From Pyrrhosoma nymphula (taxonomy: Eukaryota > Arthropoda > Insecta > Odonata > Coenagrionidae), in the NCBI GenBank assembly GCA_963573305.1, contig OY754333.1, positions 16,179,013-16,243,012 on the forward strand: DNA of 64,000 bases. The letters run 5' to 3'. Position 1 is the first letter of the stretch; each line of letters opens with the position of its first letter. The position numbers and the translations under genes were made by a program. The notes beneath the pieces were generated by a model. The model ran no database searches and had not been told where the DNA came from. It saw only the letters and a program-made list of their open reading frames with translations. Below, one piece after another: positions 24,965-35,189 of this stretch.

Positions 24965-26210
24965 ACTTGGGTTGCAGAAACTATTGCGTTCGTAACTTAT
25001 CCCGCAATAGTTATCGCCTGAATTGTTTTATCTACCCTCCTTTAAATAAAATTTACGTAATCTTCAAGTCATAGCGAAATACACATGTGACACGGTGTAC
25101 AATCACGTCATTGTATTTTTTGTACAATTTGTATTTTTAGTTAATTACAGAGAATTTAACAATAGAAAGTTTTTGCGTTTTTAATATTACCTACTATTTT
25201 TACTTTTAGTTCCGTACAACTACTTCAATTTTTTAACGGAATCCGAATATAGTCGCCTTTATAACTAGATAAAAATTTCTCTCTATCTACTTAAAAGCCT
25301 TCCAAATGTTTTCCGTTTTCATACATCTCTTTCGCTTGAGAAGCTTTCTTCCCTCCATTGCCCTCACCTTACACTAATATGGAATATCCAGGAAAATACC
25401 TTTGGCAGACAAGGAAGTTGTTTTACGAAAAAGAACTTGAATAACATAAAATGCGCTTGGCGGATAAAACATAGCATCATCTATAATTCGTTGCATGACA
25501 TCACGGTAAGTTATCGCTGCCATGAGTACAGTTTCCTCTCGAATTTTAGCAGGTTTATCTTATTCCCACGAAAATGATCGTTTTCATTTTCTCTATGGGG
25601 AGGCAATAAGCTAGTATGATTTGATTCTTGGTTTTAAAATAAAAGTAGCGCAAGGCAACGATACTGTGTGAGGACGAAGAACCATCGAGATAGCGTTTAG
25701 ATTCACGTGATTTTAAATATTTTTAATTGCACTTTTTCAGCCGCTCTGGTCTTTAGTCAGTGGAACAGCATTTCTAATTAATGAAAAAAAAAGTTATCAA
25801 TGGTTCAGGTCGAGACTTATTGAAATAGCATTGCGAAATTGAGAACACTTCAAATAACAGCTTTTCGATTACACTGAATACAATTTTTTAAATGTCTAAA
25901 CAAATGTTGCTACACTATTGCGTAATTAGACTGAAATGAAAACGTGACTTCAGAATAAAATGGCTTTGTATTCTCAACTTATTAATTAATAATACAATTC
26001 CAGCGCGTGTTTTATTCCCTTGGTGCACCATCAGGTATATTGATCACAGCAGATACACCGCTGATTACCTGAAGGTTGTTCAATAGCATTCGTGTTGTTT
26101 TTCCCCTAAACATTTAAGTGGAGATTACGTAGCACGTTTTCAGGATTTCTTATAGACATAAGGGTACATTAGCATTGCCTAGTGAAGAAACGGGGACTCT
26201 TGAGAAAAGA
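24965..26210. other. AT-rich DNA, nothing recognised
   Basis: No motif-bearing frame, RNA gene or transposon end was seen. Confidence 0.45.
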
Positions 26211-26214
26211 AAAG

Positions 26215-26605
26215 AAATAAAAGGTGCGGGAGTTTCAAGTGTGAAGGAGAACGGAGAAAGTGCAGTTGACGGAAAGGAAGACAGATGAGGAAGCCCTCGG
26301 TATTGTGAGTGAGGCAATAAATACCCTGGAGGAGATTAGAAGGAAGTAGAGTTGGTGGTTAGAGTAGATAATGAGAGGCAAAGAGTAGTTGAAGGTCGTT
26401 ATTGAGGGGAGGACGTTGGGTAAGTGGGAGAAGGGGAAGAAAGAGAATAGGTTTTATGGATGGGGTGAAGACAGAGGTAGAACGAATGCTAAGATGAAGA
26501 AAGAAATTGTGTAGGTAGACACGAGGTTTGTGCCTATAAAAAATCTAGGAGATTCTTACTCTCCGCCATTGAAAAACCTAACTTAACAGGTAGATCACCC
26601 GAATA
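26215..26605 (+). mobile_element. Non-LTR RT C-terminal fragment with 3' tail (family A)
   Basis: The plus strand reads EKVQLTERKTDEEALGIV, then LEEIRRK, MRGKE, LKVVIEGRTLGKW and NAKMKKEIV. This is the canonical order TERxTNEEVLxxVGE, LLEExRRR, GHxMRGxGLLKxVIEGR, GKRGRGR, YAEMKRK of this RT family's C-terminus. Stops interrupt it. After the coding remnant, a 3' tail at about 26540-26600 contains CTTAACAGGTAGATCACCC. Related tails follow the 28.0-kb copy and stand alone at 43.0 kb. Confidence 0.7.
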
Positions 26606-26639
26606 ATAACAAGAGTCATAATTACCTACGCCGCTAAAA

Positions 26640-27105
26640 TGTGAGATTCGCCATTGAAACGCCCCCCTACGCTAAAATCCTTGAAGGAATCCCGACACCC
26701 TCATGTTCTTCCTCCACCAATCCTGAGATGTGTGACGAGTTCCTGGGGAGTTGGAGAGTTGAGTGTGGCGAAAGTACTTTTCCTCAGTGTCTCGCGCGAG
26801 CCGGGAGAGATGGAATGGGAGGAAGCAGCCAATTACGCGGGACCAGGGTGTAGTGCAAAGCATTACACGCTCCGGGATCAAAGCAAGGTTTGGACACAAA
26901 GGGAATATGTTGGAGCGGCAGAGACATTGGCGCGCCCTCTCCGCTGGTACGGAGCCGGCCTTTCTCCCCTTTCTCTCTCTCTCTTTTGCACGCCGTCTCC
27001 ACTCTACTCCACTACCACTTTCTACCCCCTCATCTTCACTCTCCCACGTCTCCTACCTTTGGAGCGCCCACCCCCACCCTACTCTCCACCTAGTTCTAAA
27101 TAACT
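26640..27105. other. GC-richer patch with pyrimidine tracts
   Basis: The longest open frame is 149 codons (26654-27103, plus strand). It ends in a Pro/Ser/Leu-rich stretch produced by CT-repeat sequence (CTCTCTCTCTCT near 26976). An overlapping 120-codon frame has the same bias. There is no start context, splice site pair or domain I can support, so no gene is called. A decayed exon or CpG-island fragment remains possible. Confidence 0.35.
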
Positions 27106-27119
27106 CACCAGGAGGATCA

Positions 27120-27230
27120 GGCTAACGTGATTCTTTGAGCCGGCCGGCCTTCCATCTTTGAGTCCTCGGTTTGAATCCCTGCAATGGCGATGATTTTCGA
27201 TAGAACCGTAATAAATTGCCCTCATCACTA
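27120..27230 (+). repeat. tRNA-derived SINE head (candidate)
   Basis: A B-box-like GGTTTGAATCCC (about 27168-27179) lies roughly 45 bp after GGCTAACGTGATTC, a weak A box. The run of ATGGCGATGATTTTCGATAG that follows is unassigned. The unit lies immediately before an RT fragment. Confidence 0.4.
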
Positions 27231-27284
27231 TTATTTCTTTGTCTAAGGAATCATACTCAGGATAAGCGTAAGAGTAAACTAAAT

Positions 27285-27760
27285 GCAGTGGAAATGGGGT
27301 ACCTGAGATTTTTTTACGGCAAAAGTAGGATGGACAGGGTTAGGAACGAGTGGTCCATGAAAGAATGTGCGTTGAATGAATGAATTGGATACTCATATAT
27401 GATTGTATAATAAAGGTGTGTACTTCGCTGGTTTGGAAATGTAGAGGAAATGGATGAGAGTCGTGTTATGAAACATGTATATGAGAATAGATTGAATGGT
27501 GTAAGAGGAAGGGTTAAACATTGGTGAACGTGGTGGAGGAGACTAAAACGAAGAGGAATAATAGGAGGCTTATGATATGGAGTGCTTGTAAGAAGAAATT
27601 TATGAGTGTAGGAGATGCAAAAGAGGTATTCAAGGGTAGGGCATAATGGAGGAAATTAATAAAAGTGACTAAGGTTCTATAGCTGCAATAACTAAGCTCT
27701 CCGACTTTGCCTACCTCGAAAGGGAATGGTGTCATGTATATTTATCCATGTATGCAATGC
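27285..27760 (+). mobile_element. Non-LTR RT C-terminal fragment (family B)
   Basis: Frames in sequence give VEMGYLRFFYGKSRMDRVRN and EWSMKEC (27288-27365), then a broken RWFGHVERMDESRV-like segment, KHVYENRLNGVRGR (27470-27512) and SACKKKFMSVGDAKEVFKG (27573-27637). It ends with a segment reading LPTSKGNGVMYIY at nucleotide level (about 27700-27760). This matches the known motif chain MRYLRRxCGxSxxDRVRNEWV, RWFGHVERMDExR, NGxRGRGRP of one insect RT family. The same 3' ending recurs at 59.58-59.64 kb. Stops and frameshifts make it a pseudogene. Confidence 0.7.
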
Positions 27761-27839
27761 GTCATAAAAAACGTTGTTGACACAAAAAGGGAAAACAATA
27801 TGTATACAATAATAATGAGCATTAATATCACTTTAACAA

Positions 27840-28370
27840 AGGAATAGTTTACCAAATGGAGGGAGCTTATAAGGGGATTCTTACTTCAGAGTGTACAAAA
27901 AAGGTAGGCAAAGAGTTTAATCTGGAGTATGGTATTGCATTGTGCAGAAACCTGATCTATGAAGAAAAGAAGACGAGAATAGGCAGGAGGCGTTTCATAA
28001 GTGGACACTGAGGAAAATGGAAAAATGTCGGTGGACGTAAAGGACGAGCGAGGAAGTTCTTTGTATGCTGGGTGAAGAGAAGAAACTTCTGGAGGAGATA
28101 GGGGGGAGACTAAGTAAGTGGTTGGAAGAGGTAATGAGGGGTGAAGGGATGCTGAAGGCCGTGAGAGAGGGAGGGATATTGAGTAATCGGGGAAAGGGAA
28201 GGAAGGGAAAAGACTTTATGGGCCGGAGGTTGAGAGGATGGACGTATGCTGAGATGAAGAAAGAAATGTAGTAAGGTGACAGAGGCCCATGTCTGTAAAA
28301 ATAATCTAGAGGATTTTTTTTTCTTTCTTCCTTTAAAAGCAGTAGATTACTCTTGTCATTAAGTCGCGTC
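27840..28370 (+). mobile_element. Non-LTR RT C-terminal fragment (family A), best preserved copy
   Basis: From about 27985 one frame reads RRFIKWTLRKMEKCRWT, and after a stop it continues TSEEVLCMLGEEKKLLEEI (28043-28100), KWLEEVMRGEGMLKAV, NRGKGRKGKDFMG and TYAEMKKEM, ending at a TAG at 28269-28271. Upstream an ALCRNL/YEEKKTRIGRR stretch corresponds to LCGAETWTxxKEDxRR. A tail with CTAGAGGATT and AGCAGTAGATTAC follows. The final 68 codons (28065-28268) are uninterrupted. The polymerase domain is absent, so this is a 5'-truncated dead copy. Confidence 0.75.
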
Positions 28371-28579
28371 TTTGATGACAATTACCTGTATTTACGGGTT
28401 GCACAAAATCATGGGTTGTAATTAAGAAAAATTTTCAGGGTGAAGTTTCACCAGTATTTTGACAAAATGCTATTATGTGGTGATTTCGGCTTAATTTATT
28501 AAATTATCAGATACAATATAATTAAATGAAGTCTATGGCTTTCAGCAGTCTTCGCTTTAATGGACCACTCTAGGGGATC

Positions 28580-28760
28580 TGTTAGGTGTGGTGACTATGG
28601 CACTGGTAGCCCACACCAAAGAACTGGATTTTCATACCGGCGAAGGAGAAGATTTTTCAGTGGAATCCCAAAACTGACTCCTGATATAGTGCTTAGTGGA
28701 GAGCACTTCAAGTGTAGTACTGCATCCGTCAGATGAACTGAAGGCCTTGTGGGCCACCTC
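28580..28760 (+). repeat. tRNA-derived SINE-like unit
   Basis: A-box-like TGGCACTGGTAGCCC (about 28600-28614) is followed by AAGAACTGGATTTTCATACC, which resembles a tRNA T-arm with a decayed B box (CTGGGTTCATATCC type). A body containing CGGCGAAGGAGAAGATTTTT follows. An open frame of 166 codons starts in this unit and runs to 29196, but it shows no motif and is not called. Confidence 0.5.
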
Positions 28761-28859
28761 CCCTCCTCGCCGCGCAGTTCTGCGCCAGGAACTTTTGCAT
28801 GAGCTAGTAAGTAGATGTGAAACTTTGATTCCGTATCGCGTCCTCAAAAATCACGTCTC

Positions 28860-30270
28860 AAGGAAAGGGTACTCGTTTACTCATAGTACCAGAAAGGGAT
28901 CCAAAGGATACAATCGTGTTTTCATGGAATCCTTTGGTCTTCGTGCAAGGTCAAAGAAAACGAGCAGAACCCTGCGCCATAAGTCCCAATTCTCATCAGA
29001 TATTCACCGATTCAAACCTCGGCTCACTTCAATGCTGATCTCCACAAGATTTCGCAGTCTTTCCCTCTCCGTTTTCAAACATCCATTTATTAGGCCAGAG
29101 CAGTCGGATCTCGTATTCGTTCCTATTCTTTGTGTTATCTCCAAATATTCCTTTTACAGTTCTGCCTGGAAAATTGTTGCTTCCCTACGTATATGAATAA
29201 ATGTAGCGATCAGAGAATGTACGTGCCCGGATAAGGAAGCATGAAAATGGACAAGGAAAAGCTCGTCCATTTGCAACACGAGTAAACATATTCCGAATCA
29301 AAAAACTTACTTACCATGGAAATAGTTTGGAAAATTGTCCCCATGCGCTATACGCATAAGCTTAAGGATTTTCGGTATGAAAACGTATTTTTACCTACCC
29401 TTGTGATAAATAAATTGCTAAGGACATTTTTCGGCACAAAATTATAAACTGCCAAATATTCGAATTAAATATCAATACATAAATAAAACTGCAATACAGA
29501 AATTTAATACGGAGCAGTCATAATAAAAAAAAGTTGAGAATCACTACCAAATAACATGAAAGCACCTCTCAGCTCAACAAATGTTACTGTCATGGAAAAT
29601 AAATAGTAAACAAAAGTTTTTTTACTTCCACCAGTTTTGTCACTGTCTTCATCCTAATTTAAAGTTATAAAAAATGGTTGTTTTTTAACTAATGGGGGCA
29701 GATTAATCTTCACCTGTATACAATCTAGACTCCAAGATACTCCACGTCCAACTAGGTGTCCAGAAAATGTATTTGCCACATCAAACACCTTTTTAGTGAG
29801 GTGATTGAAGGTTTTACATGTGCATACTCTTGGGTCAACCATTCTTTCACGATTGTAGGGGTACTTGAACCTCTCAAGGGGCTTGCTTCCCCCCTTTTTC
29901 CACGATCATATATCCTATCTTGAGTCATTATCATAAGATATATCTTTTTTAAATATCTCCCGACGAAAAATCCTTAACCCCCCACTTCTACTCGAGAGGC
30001 TCCTGACCTCATTCGGTCAATCATGCCTCGAAAATGCCTCATGCCCTGGAAACATTATGTCACTTGAGCCACGAGAACTCTAATGGTACAACAATTATTC
30101 ACGGATGACTTGAGCCTCAGGCATGTCAAATTTTCTTTATCACACTGACTTGACCCTGTAAGATTCCCTCTGAGGTTTCAAAAACAAATTTCAAGTCAAA
30201 ATTTGGTACCCTACATGGGAAACACCACGGCGACAATCAATCATGAAATGTTCCTTGTGAGCATTGATGA
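28860..30270. other. Unassigned sequence
   Basis: The right part of the motif-less 166-codon plus-strand frame falls here. Otherwise I see only AT-rich DNA. Confidence 0.35.
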
Positions 30271-30283
30271 AAAGTATTTGATT

Positions 30284-30328
30284 AAAATTGAATCACGTAA
30301 CACTTATAGTGCTACGTGATTCAATTTT
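30284..30328. repeat. Perfect 16-bp-arm hairpin
   Basis: AAAATTGAATCACGTA (30284-30299) is followed by its exact reverse complement at 30313-30328. The loop itself can pair CACT with AGTG. Pairing with wobbles continues outside to about 30273 and 30339 (GTATTTGAT against ACCAAGTAC). No coding sequence adjoins it. Confidence 0.85.
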
Positions 30329-30339
30329 CACCAAGTACA

Positions 30340-31380
30340 CTCAATGTGTCAAATGGATCAGATTGCGTAAAAATTTATTTGTAAAAACATATTTTGATTA
30401 AAAGAAAAAAATCAGTGAACAACATACATTTATATGGCGTTGATGCATAGGGTTCCAAATATAAATTGAATTGTATTGCTAATCACTCGAAGAAAGCACT
30501 GCATTTTTAACGAACACCCACGTATTTCTAAACATATACTAAAGCTACTTTCATTCTTGGAATGAGCTACGCAGATATTGCAATCTTTTCTCCAAAAGAC
30601 ATTTTGCGTTGAACACTATTCTGTTACAATAATCTAATTAATTTTTAATTCAACAACAAATGCACGTTTGATACCACTGTGCGAGTTGCAATCCAATTAC
30701 ACCGATGCTATAAATACAATTCTAATTAGGCTGAGAATTGAATACACATCAATTTTGCGGATCTGATTGGTTTGTGGGATAGAAAAGGAAAGCGGCTTGA
30801 TTTCTTTCATAAGAAAGTAGACTATCAGAGAAACATGGGAATTCACCTCTGGAGACGAAATTATCTCATTATAGCCGGTGAACTACATGACAATTACGTT
30901 ATTAAATGGTACATACCATCATATTTTGCCCAAGAGTACAATTAAATGTAACGAATACCATTTAAAAACATTTTATCTACTTTTATAAAAGGCAAGCACA
31001 CTAGTTACAATTAGCTTTCCATAGGAGATCAAAATAAGAGATATGGCCCATAAAATAGAAAATTATATTCCACCTGCAATTTTTACATGAAACGTAATGA
31101 ATACCTTAATCTTATTAGACCAACAGAGCTTTTCCTCTCGCGTTTTTTATTTAATGCATTGTATTTGTCTTATTATGATAAACTAGCTAAAGGTACACGT
31201 TGAAACTCAACGGGTTTGAAAAACACTGAGTTTATTATATACAAAAGCCACAAAACCTGAATAATACATAGCGGTCTTATTTGAGTCGTCTTCTTAGTGA
31301 AAGAACTTAATCGCTTCACTTGATAACATACATATATTTGCATTCAATGGCTTATTTCAGTCTGCTAGCAAAAAAATGAC
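30340..31380. other. AT-rich DNA, nothing recognised
   Basis: No supported feature was found. Confidence 0.45.
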
Positions 31381-31384
31381 ACCA

Positions 31385-31562
31385 CAGCACCGAACCCAAT
31401 TATTGGCATGGACCAACAGGGGGGCCTTCGGGGGCTCGGAGGGCGTTTTAATATAGCCTATATATTACCCACAGATATATTTTATGTCTACATGCCAAAT
31501 TTAAGCTCAATCGGTCCAGTACTTTTTGCGTGATGGATCAAAGGACACACAGACACCATTAC
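31385..31562 (-). repeat. Direct repeat copy 1 flanking a Helitron helicase remnant
   Basis: This block shares the order GAACCCAAT, GCATGGACCA, GGGG run, ATATATT, ACCCACAGATATATTTT, CAAATTTAAGCTCAATCGGT and TTTTTGCGTGAT with 32201-32405. The block resembles sequence I know from the non-coding ends of insect Helitron and RTE-type elements (the GCTCAATCGGTCCAGTAGTT-type box). It lies on the 3' side of the helicase remnant. Confidence 0.7.
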
Positions 31563-31624
31563 ATTTTTGAGTAAGGATTATTTATTCAAAATCATAGAAC
31601 GCGATTATTAAATAATACAAATTA

Positions 31625-31816
31625 TTTCTAGTTTAATATAATTCTATAGACTACATTATATGATTTATTATTTTCCGCCAATACGTGTAAGTTTTGGGCA
31701 CTTGATACTATAGAACAACTAACATAAAGCTGACCATGAGAGAAGGAAGGAGTACCCAAATAAATCTTAACACCGCATTTTAGAAACTGCATACACCGAT
31801 ACAGCATTGCAAGCAT
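31625..31816 (-). pseudogene. Helitron Pif1-type helicase, C-terminal fragment
   Basis: The reverse strand reads ...KIYLGTPSFSHGQLYVSCSI, then AQNLHVLAENNKSYNVVYR and ILN before a stop at 31625. This is the C-terminus of the Pif1-like helicase of Helitrons. The hallmarks are the FSHGQLYVAxSRV box (helicase motif VI region; here SR has decayed to SI) and the terminal NVVYxEIL. The frame upstream of about 31816 is broken, and the rest of the helicase and the Rep domain are missing. It sits between two direct repeats about 0.8 kb apart. The family differs in strand from the 12.1-kb Helitron piece, and I cannot tell whether they belong to one lineage. Confidence 0.8.
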
Positions 31817-31819
31817 GCA

Positions 31820-32200
31820 TTAGATAAGCATGTAAATATGCATTGATTTTATCGATTGTCCACCTAAGCAAGCCATCATGGAGCCCTTGGGACTCTGGGC
31901 CCTTCTGATACAGATATGCTTTCAACGTGATATCATGGGCCTGCAGGAAAACATGTTATTTACATGCTAGTGGCGCAAATATCTTATGAACGTCAAATAT
32001 TTGGTGGCCGAGGAAATATGATATTGTTGATTTCAGAGAATATGTGAGAGTTTTCAGCTAAAAACAGAACTTTCACACGAATACGAAACGTAATAGAAAA
32101 TTGATTGAAAGAATTATAATTTTCATTTATTCAGCCATCCGATAAAAAAAATTCCAGCCCTTTATCTTGAGTGAAAGTACTTTTAAAAAGCAAAAAATAA
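31820..32200. other. Unassigned spacer within the Helitron-like composite
   Basis: On the minus strand this lies 5' of the helicase fragment. I could not extend the helicase reading into it. It contains no other recognisable motif. Confidence 0.4.
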
Positions 32201-32405
32201 ACCCACTGAACCCAATGATTAGCATGAACCACCAGAGGGGTCTTTGGGGGGCCTTAGGAAACCTTTAGTTTTTTTAATATATATCCTATGTTACCCACGG
32301 ATATATTTTCTCTCTACATACCAAATTTCAGCTCAATCGGTACGGTAGTTTTTGCGTGATTGAGTAACAAACATCAAACTTTCACATTTATAATATTAGT
32401 ACGGT
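32201..32405 (-). repeat. Direct repeat copy 2
   Basis: This is the better preserved copy of the 31.4-kb repeat. It has CAAATTTCAGCTCAATCGGT at about 32323-32342, then TTTTTGCGTGATTGAGTAAC and CATTTATAATATTAGTACGG, the last resembling a widespread insect transposon end. It lies on the 5' side of the helicase remnant. Confidence 0.7.
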
Positions 32406-32639
32406 TATAAAGCTTCTGCAATCACGTAAACTAGAAAATATTCGTTGATGCGATAAAAATCCACGGCAGTGAACTCCTCGAGCCGAAAATTGTTTTGTGA
32501 TCGCTAGTAAATAATCAAGCATTATTCGATGATGTGCATCTCCGGTGCCGGACCCTTTTCATTTTCTTTTTGGTAATGGCTGTAATTTAATGCATTCCAT
32601 ACGTGAATGCAACATAAAGCATGAGAACAGCAAAAAAGG

Positions 32640-33340
32640 AGATTTCCCATAATCTGCTCTAAGACTCACGTGCATAGTGCACGATCCAACCTCCTTTAAA
32701 ACTTTCAACGCCTCTCCTGAATCCCGACCGCCTGTTTCCCTCTGGATTACCGACCCACACCCGAATTTCTTCGCATCCCCCTCTTTCCTTCCTCTTCTTC
32801 TTCAAACGTTCACGGGGCTCCTCGAATTTCCTCGGCTCTAAACCACCCACCTTCATCCACACACACACTCGTACCCGACTTGCATCTTGGAAGAGGAGGG
32901 CGAGCGAGAGGGAGCGGGACGATGGAGGCGCTGTGTTGAGGCGCTAGCTACGTCAAGAAGGGTGTGGATGAGGAGGAGGGGGAGGAAGTGGGAGGCTGAG
33001 GAAGGAGGGTGCCCTGGAGGGGTGGGGAGTAAGAAGAACCCCTGCGATGGTGGAGTCGTCGGGAAAAGATGTTGACGCGTCCGGGAGCACCACGAGGTCA
33101 AGGACAAAGAGTTCGATCAAGTGGTCTTGCGTAACGCTGAGGGCGGAGCGGAAATATGTGACTCATTAGGGAAAGGAGCTTGTTTCGGAATATGGACCAA
33201 GAAGGAAAAGGGGATTACCGAGACTCGTAGTAGTAGTGCTTCGTGACGTGCAGAGGAGAGAGAAAGAGAGTTGGCTCATAAAAGCGTAATCTGATTGCGA
33301 GAGCGGAAGACGGGAGCTTGGTAAAATCTCGACCAGAAGT
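32640..33340. other. GC-rich patch with CpG, low-complexity frames
   Basis: Pyrimidine-rich plus-strand sequence (to about 32880, including an ACACACACAC run) changes to purine-rich sequence up to about 33270. CpG is frequent (GACGCGTCCGGGAG near 33074). Frames of 60-84 codons are Arg/Glu/Gly or Pro/Ser rich. No splice-flanked exon or domain is evident. A promoter or first-exon region of an unseen gene is possible but unsupported. Confidence 0.4.
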
Positions 33341-33344
33341 CGAC

Positions 33345-34785
33345 TAGGGAGAGGAATCGCCAAGGGAACTCCGATTCCTATTCAGGTTGAACATATTCGT
33401 TTTTTTAACGACTTTAATGCGACGCTGTACCGATGCACGCGGACTTGAAACGCGAATCTTATTGCCTACAAACATATATTTCTCCTCGGGGTCCTTAACG
33501 CCTTCCACGTGAATATAATTTGACTGCATCAAAAGTTATTTTTATAATGTACCACAAGGTAAAGCATTTTCCAAGGTTTCCTGTTGAATGATAACTAAGT
33601 GGAAAAATATCCAATATTTTGACAGAGCAGAGTAATGAATACGGATTGGTGTCATATTACTTAAACTAATGTCAATGAAAGTGCGCTGGAAAGAGAATTA
33701 GAAGAGCAATTGAGGTGAGTACCGATTAAGGTGTAAGTACTTTAAATTATGTGTTAACCTTTGCCCAATAATTTTAGCCCAAAAAGTTTTATTTTAAGCG
33801 TAGCCCAACAAATCTGGCGTGAATCTAGCAATATGATAACCTATGCCAGATGAAAAATACCCTGGTGTTTAGTCAGCTCCAAGGTAAGAAAGATCATTTT
33901 ACATTTTATTTGTTTATACACATGTTTATATACTTATTTTACGAACTTTATGACTATAAAATAATACTATTCTCCGTCTATTAATGAATATGAAAAAACT
34001 TTATATAATTAGCGTTAATGAAAGGATTAAAATTATTTTTGCCATTAGGCAGGAGCCGTAGGCAGTACTTATCACCTACATATCCTGACGAGTGAGTTTA
34101 TTAGGATAGGAATTTTCTTGAAAATAGTAAATAAAACTAACAAGTAGGGGCTTGTAGAGGAGAAGGTATATAACTGAATATATACCAAATATATTAATGA
34201 AAAAATATACAGCCCGATATGTTTGTTGATATGGTGCTTGAGCAATAAAAAATGCCTTGACAGAAACCTTGGTGATCAGGATATTTCGACAATAGAAAAA
34301 TAATATTAAAAGGACACAAATCTGATGAAAAAAGGAAAGGTGCTTACTGTAAAGGTGAGGCTTAGTGCAGGAGAAGACAAATTTGTCGACGATTCAAATT
34401 ATTCGGATTGAGAAGTGTTTGAGGTTAAATTTCTATTGACGGTAACGGAGGGCGTTTTGGACGGCAAATAAGACTTGAATACAACTGTGCCTCTGAGTAG
34501 TGCAGAAGGTAATAGCGTAGGTAAGTAATAACATGACTAGACCTATTAACGGTTATCTCAGCAGAAGATATATGTGCTAGGGAGAAGTGATATTTTAAGT
34601 ATTTAACATACACAATGAATTACTGATTACTTGAGATAGTTCAATAGCAAATGACAAAACAAAGCAATCATTCGGCTGCATTGTTTCTCTGGATTTCCAG
34701 GTGTCACATAGGGATAACTACCTCACATATCTATAGTATTCCTATTTCCTTAAAATTCTACAGTAAAGGGACGTAGACTAGTCTG
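33345..34785. other. AT-rich DNA, nothing recognised
   Basis: Only short frames without motifs were seen. Confidence 0.45.
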
Positions 34786-34789
34786 TAAT

Positions 34790-35185
34790 CTAGGCGATAA
34801 AAGAAGGAGGGATGGGATTACGAATGACAGGGTCATAAAAGAACGGATGCTCCTGAAATGGACATGTATGAAAGGAGCGAGTTTCGTCGGTATATCGATG
34901 CTGATTAATGGATTAGAATAAAATATCAAAGCATATTTAGAGGAGTGAGCAGAGTGGAGGAGTGTGATAGGAACGGGTGGATTCAGAAAGTACTGAGTGA
35001 ATGTGGTGAAATAGACTCTTTGAGGAGGAACATTAGGAGTATAAAGAACAAGAGTAAGCGTAATCAACATGTGAATGCAATAGAGATATGCATGGATTAG
35101 ATAATGAGTAGTACGGAGGATGTTATGAATAGGGAACCAGTTTTGGAGAGCAAGCAGAAATTGCTTAACTCTTTGACTGTGCCTA
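34790..35185 (+). mobile_element. Non-LTR RT C-terminal fragment (family B)
   Basis: Readable pieces are DKRRRDGITNDRVIKE (34795-34842, matching DRVRNERVxKE), LMD then NKISKHI (matching RMDESRVxKHV, near 34901-34930), and an NREPVLES to LTVPIP ending near 35126-35186. That ending aligns by eye with the family B 3' ends at 27.7 and 59.6 kb (ACCAGTTTT, then ACTCTTTGACTGTGCC against CTTTTACTTTGCC). It is heavily decayed; the 106-codon frame on the opposite strand is a shadow. Confidence 0.5.
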
Positions 35186-35189
35186 TCCC

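Noticed and set aside
26654..27103. 149-codon plus-strand frame
   Set aside because: Its second half is translated CT-repeat sequence, and no motif appears in the first half.
27995..28381. 128-codon minus-strand frame
   Set aside because: Antisense shadow of the best preserved family A fragment.
28696..29196. 166-codon plus-strand frame
   Set aside because: It begins with GTG inside a SINE-like unit, and no domain or splice site supports it.
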